The notes under the pieces are model-generated. The model saw only the letters and a list, made by a program, of their open reading frames with translations, did no database searches and had not been told where the DNA came from. Positions 18,514 to 28,400 of a stretch of 64,000 nt of DNA are shown piece by piece (position 1 is the first letter of the stretch; each line of letters starts with the position of its first letter). The DNA lies in NCBI RefSeq assembly GCF_002855515.1, contig NZ_PKRP01000004.1:372001-436000 (forward strand), in the 5' to 3' direction. The translations under genes were made by a program, and so were the position numbers. This DNA comes from Rhizobium sp. TH135. Lineage in GTDB: Bacteria > Pseudomonadota > Alphaproteobacteria > Rhizobiales > Rhizobiaceae.

Positions 18514-19569
18514 TCAGTGATGGTCGGAAGGCGGCTCGGCAGTCGGGCGCAACATGTCGACCGGCAGCGTCAGGCGGATCACGGCGCCGGTTTCGGGATA
18601 GCTGATCTCGGTCTGTCCACGCACGCCGGCGATCACGCGCTTCATCAAGGTGGAGCCGAACCCGCCCGCACCGGCGAGCGGCGGGGTGGGAACTGGACCG
18701 CCGCTTTCGCGCCAGGTGATCACGAGTTGCTCGTCGGCTTCCGGGCGAGCGTCGATCGACCAGGCGAGATCGACATGACCGGTAGCTACGCTGAGGGCGC
18801 CATATTTGGCAGCATTGGTTCCAAGCTCGTGCAGGATGAGGCTTAAGACGACCACAGTCTGTCCGCCGATTGGAACCCGTGGCCCGCTCGCGTCGAACCG
18901 TGGCGTGCCGACGATCGCGAAAGGCTCGAGCGCCTGGAAGACGACACTCTGCAGTGAGGCGTCCTCGCCTTCGCGTAAGCCCCGCAGCAGAAGGTTCGAG
19001 CGGCCGAGTGCGGCCAGCCGGTCACGCAGCCGGGCGGCGAGTTCATCGGCGCTTGAGGCATTCTTCAGGGAGAGGCTGATGATCGCATTGATCGTGGCGA
19101 AGATATTCTTGAGCCGGTGGTCGAGCTCCTGCGCCATGACCTCCTGCTGCTCGGCCAGCCGTTGAATTTCTTCGCGTGTGTCGATCTCCTGCCGGTAGGC
19201 CCGGGTAACCAGATAGATCATGGTCAGTTCGGTGGTGACGACGAAAAGATAGAGGCCCATGGCAAGCAACGTGCCCATGGAAAAGTCGAACCGTCCTGGA
19301 CTGATGAAAAAATACCAGGCGGATAGACCCGACAGGATGGCAACGAGCACTCCCTGGCGAAGCCCAAAGACGAAGCCGCAGATGATCACCGCAGGGAAGA
19401 AGGTCAGGAAGGGAAAGCCGGCCGGCAGGACGTTATCGAACCACGCGCGGACCGCAAGCGCCACCGCAAAGACGATCAGGCTTGCCACATAGGTGGCAAT
19501 CAGGCCGCCGGCAGACAGTCGCTCTTTGACGGAAGCGAAGGCAGGCAGCCGGTGAAGAAGTGCGCGCAT
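18514..19569 (-). CDS. Membrane sensor histidine kinase, DUF4118-HisKA_2 type
   Basis: A 351-residue orphan kinase. The N-terminal DUF4118-like domain has about four transmembrane segments between residues 22 and 122. A short linker leads to the HisKA_2/HWE phosphoacceptor region with His151 in ELDHRLKNIFATINAIISL, then an HATPase_c domain with the N-box HELGTNAAKYGAL. The C-terminus GSTLMKRVI is typical. No response regulator is adjacent, so the partner may be a single-domain regulator elsewhere, possibly in the general stress response, where HWE kinases often act. The signal is unknown. Confidence 0.88.
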   Translation of the reverse strand: MRALLHRLPAFASVKERLSAGGLIATYVASLIVFAVALAVRAWFDNVLPAGFPFLTFFPAVIICGFVFGLRQGVLVAILSGLSAWYFFISPGRFDFSMGTLLAMGLYLFVVTTELTMIYLVTRAYRQEIDTREEIQRLAEQQEVMAQELDHRLKNIFATINAIISLSLKNASSADELAARLRDRLAALGRSNLLLRGLREGEDASLQSVVFQALEPFAIVGTPRFDASGPRVPIGGQTVVVLSLILHELGTNAAKYGALSVATGHVDLAWSIDARPEADEQLVITWRESGGPVPTPPLAGAGGFGSTLMKRVIAGVRGQTEISYPETGAVIRLTLPVDMLRPTAEPPSDHH

Positions 19570-19649
19570 GGATCCCCGGGGAGAACTTGAAAAACGAAAT
19601 CAATTTGTTGTGAGGCAATCTAGCCGGGGAAAGAGACGCCCGCAATGGA

Positions 19650-19678
19650 GGAAGCGCCGATCGAGCGCCGGCGCTTCC
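19650..19678 (-). terminator. Hairpin downstream of cysK
   Basis: GGAAGCGCC and GGCGCTTCC form a perfect 9-bp stem with an 11-base loop, 9 bp beyond the cysK stop, between cysK and the histidine kinase. It lacks a T-run. Confidence 0.5.
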
Positions 19679-19687
19679 GGTGGTGGC

Positions 19688-20656
19688 TTACTCGCCGAGG
19701 CCTGCGAACAGGGCGGTCGAGAGATAACGTTCAGCGAAAGACGGGATGATCACGACGATCGTCTTGCCGGCGTTTTCCTCGCGCTGGCCAACCTTGATCG
19801 CGGCAGTCAGGGCGGCACCGGAGGAGATGCCGACCGGCACACCTTCGAGCCGCGCGACGAGCCGTGCATTCTCAAAAGCCTCGTCATTGGTCACGGTGAC
19901 CACTTCGTCATAGACATGGGTGTCGAGGATGGCAGGCGCAAAGCCCGCCCCGATCCCCTGGATCTTGTGCGGGCCGGGATTGCCGCCTGACAGAACCGGG
20001 CTGTCGGCCGGCTCGACCGCGATGATCTTGATCTCCGGCTTGCGGCCTTTGAGAACCTGGCCCGTACCGGTTATCGTCCCGCCCGTGCCGATGCCGGACA
20101 CGAGGAAGTCGATCGTGCCCTCGGTATCGTTCCAGATTTCCTCGGCCGTGGTCTTCCTGTGAATTTCCGGATTGGCCGGGTTCTCGAACTGCTGCGGGAT
20201 AACAGCATCCGGCGTCGTTTCGGCCAGCTCCTGGGCCTTGGCAATCGCGCCCTTCATGCCCTTGGCGCCTTCGGTCAGAACCAGTTCCGCGCCAAGCAGC
20301 GCCAGCATCTTGCGGCGCTCGATCGACATGGTTTCGGGCATGGTGAGGATCAGGCGATAGCCCTTGGCGGCGGCGGCGAAGGCAAGCGCAATGCCGGTGT
20401 TGCCGGACGTGGGCTCGATCAGCACGGTCTTGCCGGGCGCGATCTTGCCTTGGGCTTCCAGGCTTTCGATCATCGCCACGCCGATGCGGTCCTTGACCGA
20501 GGCAATCGGATTGAAGAATTCGAGCTTCGCCAGCAGATGCGCCTTCACGCCTTTTTCCTTGGCCAGCTTGTCGAGGCGCACGATCGGGGTGTCGCCGATC
20601 GTCTCGGTGATCGAGCCATAGACGCGTCCGCGACCGGGTTTCTTCTGCTCAGTCAT
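19688..20656 (-). CDS. cysK: Cysteine synthase A (O-acetylserine sulfhydrylase)
   Basis: A 322-residue PLP enzyme forming cysteine from O-acetylserine and sulfide. The PLP lysine is Lys55 in [22 protein letters not shown] is the substrate loop, and [13 protein letters not shown] binds the PLP phosphate. The length and the C-terminal [15 protein letters not shown] end (here [11 protein letters not shown]) are those of CysK rather than CysM. A ribosome-binding site AGGGAGA lies before the ATG. It appears monocistronic. Confidence 0.96.
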   Translation of the reverse strand: MTEQKKPGRGRVYGSITETIGDTPIVRLDKLAKEKGVKAHLLAKLEFFNPIASVKDRIGVAMIESLEAQGKIAPGKTVLIEPTSGNTGIALAFAAAAKGYRLILTMPETMSIERRKMLALLGAELVLTEGAKGMKGAIAKAQELAETTPDAVIPQQFENPANPEIHRKTTAEEIWNDTEGTIDFLVSGIGTGGTITGTGQVLKGRKPEIKIIAVEPADSPVLSGGNPGPHKIQGIGAGFAPAILDTHVYDEVVTVTNDEAFENARLVARLEGVPVGISSGAALTAAIKVGQREENAGKTIVVIIPSFAERYLSTALFAGLGE

Positions 20657-20829
20657 GTGTCTCTCCCTGATGATTTGGTTGGCGCGAGCTTACGCCCGGT
20701 GCCCCTTGCATTCCAGCATAGCCATGCCGCGGCGAGCGGCATCCTTGGAAAAATCTGCTCCGTCGCCGGCTCGTTATGATCCCTCAGGAGAAAAGCGCCC
20801 GCGGCCGGTTTGTTGCATGCCTTGAAAAC

Positions 20830-21447
20830 TCAGGCGGCGCGCGCCGCGATATAGGCCGCCGTGCCGGCCAGAATGCCCGCTGCGCTCCGGTTCAGAACCT
20901 TCAGCGCCTCAGGGCGCTTGAGCAGTCCGCGCGCCTGGGCCGCGAGCAGGATATAGGGCAGGAGCACCGCCATCAGCACGATGAAGGTCAGCCCGACGAG
21001 CAGGATGTAATCGGCAAGCCCGATGGCTTCCAGCGGAATGAGTGTCGGCACCAGCGCGACATAGAAAAGCATGGTCTTCGGATTGCCGAGCGTCACCAGC
21101 AGGCCGGACAGGAAGGAAAGCGCCGGGCGCATCGCCTTCTGCGCCTTGATGTCCTGGGGAACGAGGCCCGCAGTCCACAGCTTCCATGCGACATAGACGA
21201 GATAGGCCGCGCCGAGGAACTTGAGGATGATGAAGGGCGTGACGAATGTCTTGGCCAGCACCGAGAGCCCGAGGATGACGGCGGTCAGATAGACGAGATC
21301 GCCGAGGATCAGCCCGAGCCCCATGAAGAAGGTCGGCCGGAAACCGGAGCCCAGCGCACGCGCCACGATCGCCGTCATGCCGGGGCCTGGAATGGCAGCC
21401 GCAATGAAGAGGGCGCCGCAATAGGCGATGATGGTCGTCAGTGTCAT
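20830..21447 (-). CDS. LysE family amino-acid exporter (translocator)
   Basis: A 205-residue inner-membrane protein with five to six helices. It begins MTLTTIIAYCGALFIAAAIPGPGM, with the PGPGM motif of the RhtB/LysE superfamily, and LGNPKTMLFY marks the fourth segment. Such proteins export amino acids or homoserine lactone-like compounds by proton exchange. The ATG at 21447 was chosen because GGAGGAG stands just upstream and the earlier in-frame start adds a non-homologous tail. It is divergent from a second LysE-type gene, 123 bp away. Confidence 0.9.
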   Translation of the reverse strand: MTLTTIIAYCGALFIAAAIPGPGMTAIVARALGSGFRPTFFMGLGLILGDLVYLTAVILGLSVLAKTFVTPFIILKFLGAAYLVYVAWKLWTAGLVPQDIKAQKAMRPALSFLSGLLVTLGNPKTMLFYVALVPTLIPLEAIGLADYILLVGLTFIVLMAVLLPYILLAAQARGLLKRPEALKVLNRSAAGILAGTAAYIAARAA

Positions 21448-21570
21448 GGGGGCTCCTCCTTGCCCATTCCTAATCTCGAGCGGAAAGACTTGCAACGGTG
21501 ACACGATCGCGATTGCGGCTCTCAGTCGGTTGCCGCTAGGAGGCATCAATACCCGCGAGGAAACGATCTT

Positions 21571-22203
21571 GTGCCAAGCCTCCCAGCATTCCTTGCCTTC
21601 GCCCTGATCTGCCTTGGTATGGTCCTAACGCCCGGGCCGAACATGATCTATCTGGTGTCGCGGTCTATCTGCCAGGGCCCCATGGCAGGCCTCATTTCGC
21701 TGGGCGGCGTGGCTCTCGGCTTTGTCGTCTACATGCTTCTCACAGCCTTCCGCATCACCGTCCTGCTGCTCGCCGTTCCCTTCGCCTTCGAGGTTCTGAA
21801 ATTCTGTGGCGCGCTCTATCTCGGCTGGCTCGCCTGGCAGGCGCTGAGGCCTGGTGGCCGCTCGCCCTTTCAGGTGCGTGATCTGCCTGCCGACAGTCCC
21901 CGCAAACTCTTTGTCATGGGGCTTGTCACCAACCTGCTGAACCCCAAAGTCGCGATACTCTACATGTCGCTTCTGCCGCAGTTCATCGATCCAGCGCGGG
22001 GCAGTGTGCTGCTCCAGTCGCTGGCTTTGGGCTTTACGCAGATTATCATCGGCGTGACGGGCAACGGCCTGATTGCCCTCTCAGCCGGCACCATCGCGCT
22101 CTTCCTCGCCGGCCGCCCGTTCTGGATGGTGGTGCAACGCTGGTTGATGGGCACGGTGCTCGCGGCTCTCGCGATCCGCATGGTGACGGAAGCGCAGCGC
22201 TGA
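21571..22203 (+). CDS. LysE family amino-acid exporter (translocator)
   Basis: A 210-residue member of the same superfamily. It starts (GTG) PSLPAFLAFALICLGMVLTPGPNMIYLVSRS, with PGPNM as the family motif and NLLNPKVAILYM in the middle. About six hydrophobic helices are seen. GAGGA lies ten bases before the GTG. It is clearly divergent in sequence from its neighbour, so this is not a recent tandem duplicate. Substrate is unknown. The ends of this gene and the GNAT gene converge with 21 bp between. Confidence 0.9.
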   Translation: MPSLPAFLAFALICLGMVLTPGPNMIYLVSRSICQGPMAGLISLGGVALGFVVYMLLTAFRITVLLLAVPFAFEVLKFCGALYLGWLAWQALRPGGRSPFQVRDLPADSPRKLFVMGLVTNLLNPKVAILYMSLLPQFIDPARGSVLLQSLALGFTQIIIGVTGNGLIALSAGTIALFLAGRPFWMVVQRWLMGTVLAALAIRMVTEAQR

Positions 22204-22224
22204 ACATCCGGAACAGTCCGCTCT

Positions 22225-23109
22225 TTAGAAATCCGCCAGCGGCGAGAGCATGAAGGGCTGAGCCAGGGACGTGAGGTCCAGGCCCTTTACCATGAGCACA
22301 CAGTCGCCTTGATGCGGTGTTGCCACACCGTCCCAACCGAGCCGATCTACGGGGAAGAATACCTCTGCCCGCTCAAAATGCGCCCCGAGGCTCGCCACGA
22401 TATGGCCGAGCGGTGGGATCTGGCGTGCCGCGATATCCAGGATTTGCAGTGAAGTATCACCTTGGGGCTTCCAGGCGATAACCGCATCGTCTTCTTCCAG
22501 CAGGCTCAGCCGGATATCCTGATCGAAGTGGGCATTGAGCAGGAACATCTCCTTTTGCCGCACGACGGAGAAGATCTCGGAGACGGGTTGCCGACCCCCA
22601 AGCGCTATCTGAACGATGTGGAGATCCGCCTCTTGCTTCAAGTCGAGGTCTCGCGCCCTGGGCACGGCCAAGTCAGCATGTGGAACGGCACCATGAAATT
22701 TGAACTGCGGCACGGTCCGGAAGCCATAGGTCTCATAAAGCCCCGGCTTGTCCGTCAGCAGGATCCCGGCTTCGAAGCCTTCGCGTTCCGACCAGTCGAA
22801 GGCCCGCTTCATCAAGGCCCGGTATAGCCCTTGTCCGCGGTAATCCGGCCGCACGGCGCCTGACTGGTAGCCCGCGGCCCGAACCACCCGTCCATTGACG
22901 ACGAGCGGTATGGAGAAGGCGGAGAAATTGGCGACGCACCGTCCTGACGGATCGAAATAGCCAAACGGCATCGATGTGGGATCAGGTCCGCCCAGGTTCA
23001 TCTGGTGGGAGATGTCGATGCCGAAGATGTCCTGCAGCAGATCCGCGAGCGCCTGAAACGCCGCGGGATCTCCGAAGTAACCTTCCCGTAGCGTGAGCGT
23101 TTCCGGCAT
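22225..23109 (-). CDS. GNAT family N-acetyltransferase
   Basis: A 294-residue protein. Its N-terminal half is a GNAT fold, with AVRPDYRGQGLYRALMKRAFDWS as the acetyl-CoA-binding motif A (R/Q-x-x-G-x-G/A). The C-terminal 130 residues form a second, less conserved domain, as in two-domain GNATs. Substrate is unknown. The ATG at 23109 gives an 8-bp gap after dut; an upstream start at 23121 would overlap dut by 4 bp. Co-transcription with dut is likely. Confidence 0.8.
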   Translation of the reverse strand: MPETLTLREGYFGDPAAFQALADLLQDIFGIDISHQMNLGGPDPTSMPFGYFDPSGRCVANFSAFSIPLVVNGRVVRAAGYQSGAVRPDYRGQGLYRALMKRAFDWSEREGFEAGILLTDKPGLYETYGFRTVPQFKFHGAVPHADLAVPRARDLDLKQEADLHIVQIALGGRQPVSEIFSVVRQKEMFLLNAHFDQDIRLSLLEEDDAVIAWKPQGDTSLQILDIAARQIPPLGHIVASLGAHFERAEVFFPVDRLGWDGVATPHQGDCVLMVKGLDLTSLAQPFMLSPLADF

Positions 23110-23117
23110 GGGCGCCC

Positions 23118-23594
23118 TCACACCCCCGTCGAGCCAAAACCGCCGGCACCCCGCGCCGTGTCGGATGTCTCCGTCACCTCGGCCACCCTGACCTGGGTCA
23201 CCGGAGCAATCACCATCTGCGCGATGCGCATGCCGCGGGTAATCACGAAATCCTCCTGGCCTAGATTGACCAGAAGCACCTTCACCTCGCCGCGATAGTC
23301 GCTGTCGATGGTGCCGGGTGTGTTGAGACAGGTCACGCCGTTCTTGAAGGCAAGGCCGGAGCGCGGCCGGATCTGCGCCTCGAGACCTTGGGGGATTTCC
23401 ATGACAAAGCCCGTCGGCACCAGCGCCCGCGCACCCGGTGCAAGCGTCATTGGCTCATCGTCTCCGACAGCTGCGCGCAGATCCATGCCGGCTGCCCCCG
23501 CCGTCTCGTAAGCCGGCACGTCGAGGCCCGCGCCATGCGGCAGGCGCTTCAGGTTCAGGACGGGGCCGAGGTTTTCGGGGCTGATGGAGGACAT
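23118..23594 (-). CDS. dut: dUTP diphosphatase Dut
   Basis: A 158-residue trimeric dUTPase hydrolysing dUTP to dUMP, preventing uracil entry into DNA and feeding dTMP synthesis. All five motifs are visible: [29 protein letters not shown] with the catalytic aspartate, [10 protein letters not shown], and the C-terminal [10 protein letters not shown] arm that closes over the substrate. In many rhizobia dut follows coaBC immediately; here coaBC is about 10 kb upstream on the same strand. Confidence 0.97.
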   Translation of the reverse strand: MSSISPENLGPVLNLKRLPHGAGLDVPAYETAGAAGMDLRAAVGDDEPMTLAPGARALVPTGFVMEIPQGLEAQIRPRSGLAFKNGVTCLNTPGTIDSDYRGEVKVLLVNLGQEDFVITRGMRIAQMVIAPVTQVRVAEVTETSDTARGAGGFGSTGV

Positions 23595-23681
23595 GGCAAG
23601 ATTCCTTTGTTGCCCGCGCTCAATTGCATATTGGCCCTCGAAACGCTAGATAACCGCCCGACCACAAGGAATTCCTGAGAT

Positions 23682-25265
23682 ATGGCTGAAACGCTCGCCG
23701 AGGCGGTCTCCCGCCGCCGCACCTTTGCTATTATCGCGCACCCGGACGCGGGTAAGACGACGCTGACCGAAAAGCTACTGCTGTTCGGCGGCGCTATCCA
23801 GCTTGCCGGTGAAGTGAAAGCCAAGAAGGATCGCATCCAGACCCGTTCGGACTGGATGAAGATCGAGCGCGAACGCGGCATCTCGGTTGTCACCTCGGTC
23901 ATGACCTTCGAATACGAAGGCAATGTCTTCAACATCCTCGACACGCCCGGTCACGAAGACTTCGCCGACGATACCTATCGCACGCTGACGGCGGTCGACG
24001 CAGCTGTCATGGTCATCGACGCCGCCAAGGGTATCGAGCCGCGTACGCTGAAGCTGTTCGAAGTCTGCCGCATGCGCGATATCCCGATCATCACTTTCGT
24101 CAACAAGATGGACCGCGAAAGCCGGGATATCTTCGAGATCCTTGACGAGGTCGAAGAGAAGCTTGCGCTCGATACGGCCCCGATTACCTGGCCGGTCGGC
24201 CGCTCGAAGAGCTTCTGCGGCTCCTACAATCTGGTCGAAAACACCTTCCGCGGCTCCGACAAGCAGGTCGAGGCGCTCGCCGTCAACAGCCCGAAGAACG
24301 TCGCCGAAAACTTGCCGGAAAACGAGCGCGCCACCTTCATCGACGAGCTGGAGCTGGCGCAGGAAGCCTGCCGGCCCTTCGATCACAAAGCTTTCCTCGA
24401 GGGCCACATGACACCGGTCTTCTTCGGTTCCGCCTTGCGCAATTTCGGCGTCCGCGATCTGATCAATGCGCTGGGTGCCTATGCGCCCCCGCCGCGCGAC
24501 CAGGTGGCTGATACGCGCACCGTCCATGCGGCGGAAGACAAGATGACGGCCTTCGTCTTCAAGATCCAGGCCAACATGGATCCGAACCACCGCGACCGCA
24601 TCGCCTTTGCCCGCATCTGCTCAGGGAAACTGGAGCGCGGCATGAAGGCCCGCCTTGCCCGGACCGGCAAGCAGATGGGCCTGACGGCACCGCAGTTCTT
24701 CTTTGCCTCCCAGCGCCAGCTTGCCGACACCGCCTTTGCCGGCGATGTCGTCGGTATTCCGAACCACGGGACGCTGCGCATCGGCGACACGCTGACCGAA
24801 GGCGAGAACCTCGTCTTCCAGGGCGTGCCGAACTTCTCGCCGGAAATCCTCCGCCGCGTGCGGCTGGAAGATGCGATGAAGGCCAAGAAGCTGAAGGAAG
24901 CTCTGCAGCAGATGGCCGAAGAAGGCGTCGTACAGCTCTTCTCGCCGGAAGACGGCTCGCCGGCAATCGTCGGCGTCGTCGGCGCGCTGCAGCTCGACGT
25001 GTTGAAGGAGCGCCTTCAGGGCGAATACGGCCTGCCGGTCTCCTTCGAAATGTCGCGCTTCTCCGTCTGCCGCTGGATTTCGGCCGAGAACAAGGACGAT
25101 CTGGAAAAGTTCATGACCCAGCGTCGCGGTGACATCTGCCGGGATCTCGACGGCGACCCGGTCTTCATGGCGCAGGACCAGTTCTCGCTGCGCTACGAGT
25201 CCGAGCGCTATCCCGCAATCAAGATGGTCGCCATCAAGGAATATCACGTCGCCAAGGCGGCGTGA
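23682..25265 (+). CDS. prfC: Peptide chain release factor 3 (RF3)
   Basis: A 527-residue translational GTPase that recycles RF1/RF2 from the ribosome after termination. GTPase motifs are AHPDAGKTTLTEKLL (G1), DTPGHEDF (G3) and NKMDRE (G4). The middle domains match EF-G-like domain II, and the end has VGALQLDVLKERLQGEYG. Length is standard. It is divergent from dut with an 87-bp gap and is not essential in most bacteria. Confidence 0.96.
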   Translation: MAETLAEAVSRRRTFAIIAHPDAGKTTLTEKLLLFGGAIQLAGEVKAKKDRIQTRSDWMKIERERGISVVTSVMTFEYEGNVFNILDTPGHEDFADDTYRTLTAVDAAVMVIDAAKGIEPRTLKLFEVCRMRDIPIITFVNKMDRESRDIFEILDEVEEKLALDTAPITWPVGRSKSFCGSYNLVENTFRGSDKQVEALAVNSPKNVAENLPENERATFIDELELAQEACRPFDHKAFLEGHMTPVFFGSALRNFGVRDLINALGAYAPPPRDQVADTRTVHAAEDKMTAFVFKIQANMDPNHRDRIAFARICSGKLERGMKARLARTGKQMGLTAPQFFFASQRQLADTAFAGDVVGIPNHGTLRIGDTLTEGENLVFQGVPNFSPEILRRVRLEDAMKAKKLKEALQQMAEEGVVQLFSPEDGSPAIVGVVGALQLDVLKERLQGEYGLPVSFEMSRFSVCRWISAENKDDLEKFMTQRRGDICRDLDGDPVFMAQDQFSLRYESERYPAIKMVAIKEYHVAKAA

Positions 25266-25402
25266 CCAAGCCGTAATCTGCCCAGAAGTGGTCCGAATCC
25301 CTGCGGATTTTGGCCGAATACTGACCTTTGCTGTTCGCTCCGGCGTGATACTGTTCATACAACTTCAAATCTTGTGTGGGCGGTCGTTGCGACCGGGGCG
25401 TT

Positions 25403-28400
25403 TTGTTCAAGACATTTTCTCGTAAGGCCCGCCTGCGGGCGCTTTTGACATCCGCAAGCATCCTGCCTTTCCTGACAGGTGCAGCACAGGCCGGCTCGGT
25501 CAGCTGGACCGGTGCAACCTCGACTGACTGGTTCACGGGCAGCAACTGGGAATGGGGCACCGGCGCACCGGTGGCCGGCGACGATGCGCGCATCGGCCAG
25601 ATGGGTGTCGTGATCAATGGTCAGGATGCGGCGGCAGAAAACCTTTTCGTCGGCATTGTGTCTGCCGGTGGCCTCACCGTTCAGAACGGGCTCAACACCA
25701 CCAACACGACCCTCGGCTACAACAGCGGCTCGTCTGGCACGATCACGGTCAGCGGCAACCTCGGGGAATGGACCAATACGGGGTCCACCTATATCGGCAA
25801 CAACGGGACCGGCACCGTCAACGTGCTGACCCAGGGCGAATTTCTCGGCGGCGTCGTCTATCTCGGCGCAGGCTCCACAGGAGAGGGCGCTCTTAACGTC
25901 TCGAACCAGAGCCGTTTCGAAGCGACGAGCTTCTATATCGGCTATGCTGGAGACGGCACTTTCACGCTGGAGCAGGACGCGACGGCAACGACGGGGCGCA
26001 CAGTCATCGCTGACGGCATTGGTTCCTCGGGAAGCGCCACGGTGGCGACCCTGTCGCAATGGACGCTATCAAATGCTCTGACGATTGGTGGCGGTGGTGT
26101 GGGCACCTTGCTGATCAAGGAAGGCGCCGATGTATCCGGCACGGCGGCCTATATCGGCAATGGGGCAGATGCTGACGGCAGCAGCGTCACGGTCACGGGT
26201 GCAGGGACCACCTGGGTCAACACCGGCGAGCTCTTCGTCGGCTCCTTGGGTGACGCGACACTGGACATTCTCGCTGGCGCCACGGTGTCGAATGGCAGTG
26301 CTGTCATCGGTCGCCACTCAACCTCTTCGGTCACCATCAGCGGCACGGACTCCAGCTGGACAACCGGTGCGCTGCTTGTTGGTGGCGATCGCTCCGACAC
26401 GTCCAGTTCGGTCGCAGGCAACGGAACCCTGGATATCCTGGCCGGCGCGACCGTGAACGGCACCTCTGCGGTCCTGGGCGACAGCACAGGGTCGCAAGGC
26501 ACGGTCAATGTCGACGGAACGGGTTCGCTCTGGGACCTCTCCGGCCGCATCAGTGTCGGTGGTCTGGGTGAAGGCACGATCAACATCACCAATGGCGGCA
26601 AGATCACCTCGACCGGTGGCCTCATCGGCCACGAGGCGTCCGGATCGGGCCTCGTCACGATTTCCGGCGACGGCAGCCTCTGGGAAAACACCGGTGTCTT
26701 CTACGTCGGCAATGTCGGCGATGGCACGCTCGAGCTTCTGACCGGCGGTGACCTGACCAGCACAGACGGTTATGTCGGCACGGAGAATGGCTCCGAAAGC
26801 GAAGCCACTGTCAACGGAACCGGCTCGAGCTGGATCATGAGCGGTGACTTTCTGGTCGGCCACAACGACGATGCAAGAGGCGAGGTTACGATCTCGGCAG
26901 GTGGCCTCATTGAAAACCGTCAAGGCATCCTTGGCGACCTCGCCGGATCCTATGGCGAGATGCTCGTCACCGGCGACGGCTCTCTCTGGGACGTTTCCAG
27001 CGACCTGAATGTTGGCCGTTTCGGAGATGGTGTGATGACCATCGCCCTGGGCGGCGACGTTACGGCAGCCCGCAGTCTTATCGGCAATGAAGCCGGATCG
27101 ATAGGCACAGCCACGGTTTCCGGCAATGGCTCGACCTGGGACACCACCGGGGACCTCTTGATCGGCAACGCGGGCACTGGCACGCTGATTGTCACGGGCG
27201 GCGGCTTCGTGTCTGCAGACGAGATCAAGATTGCCAACCAGGCAGGTTCGACCGGCACTTTCATCATCGGCGCCGCCCTCGGACAGACAGCGGGCGGCAG
27301 CGCCAGTTTCGATGTCAATGAAATCGATTTTGGCGACGGTACGGGCAAGCTCGTTTTCAATTTCGGCGGTGATGATGTTTCCTTCGACGCGCGCATCGAA
27401 GGAACCGGCGAGATCGCTGTGGCCAATGGCACGGTCATCTACGCAGGCAATGGCAGCGCTTTCACCGGCGATACGAATATCACCGGCGGCACGCTAAACC
27501 TCGTCAACGCCACGCTTGGCGGCACACTCTCCGTCTCCGGCTGGGGAACGCTGAGCGGGACGGGCACGGTGGGGGAGACCACGGTCTCCAGCGGTGCCAC
27601 GGTGACCCCTGGGGGCTCCGGCGTCGGAACCCTGACGGTCGACGGCGATCTGGTTTTCGCCGCGGGCGCGACCTATGAGGTCGACGTCAACACCTCGACC
27701 GGCGCCAGCGACCTCTTGCATGCCACAGGCGAGGCAAACCTCACCGGAGGCTCCGTCCTCCATGTCGGGCCCTCCAGCGGTTATGCGGCAAACCAGTCCT
27801 ATGTCATCCTCTCGGCCGATGGCGGCCTGACCGGAACCTTCGACACGGTCGATACGGATTACAGCTTCCTTGATGCCGCGCTCGGCTACGATGCGAATGA
27901 TGTGACGCTGACACTGACCCGCAATGCGACCGACTTCGCCGATATCGCGCAATCGACGAACCAGTCTGCGACGGCAGGCGCAATCGAAAGTCTGGGCTCG
28001 GGCAATGCAATCTACGACGCGGTTGTTGTCCTGGACGATGAGGCGGCGGCGACGGCCTTTCAGCAGCTCTCCGGCGAAGTCCACGGCCAGGGCGCGAGCG
28101 CGAGCCTCGAGAACAGCGGCCTTATCCGTAGTCTCGGCGGCAATCGCATGCGCTCCGCCTTCGGCTCCGCTGGTGCCGGCCAAACCAATGTTGTCTCCCT
28201 CGGCAGCACCACGGGCGGCAATACCGCTGCGCTGGCCTACGGCGAAGAAAAGGCGAAGACCCCGGCAGAACTGGCGGCGGAGTCGATCCTGGTGACGCCG
28301 GAAAAGGCCGGCCCCGTTGCCTGGGCCGAAGCTTATGGCGGCTGGGGCAAGAGCTTCGGCGAGAATGGCGATGCCGATCTCTCAAACTCGATCGGCGGCA

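Noticed and set aside
25700..27300. CRISPR-like or tandem DNA repeats
   Set aside because: The periodicity is a protein-level repeat in the autotransporter passenger; the DNA units are too divergent and have no constant repeat-spacer structure.
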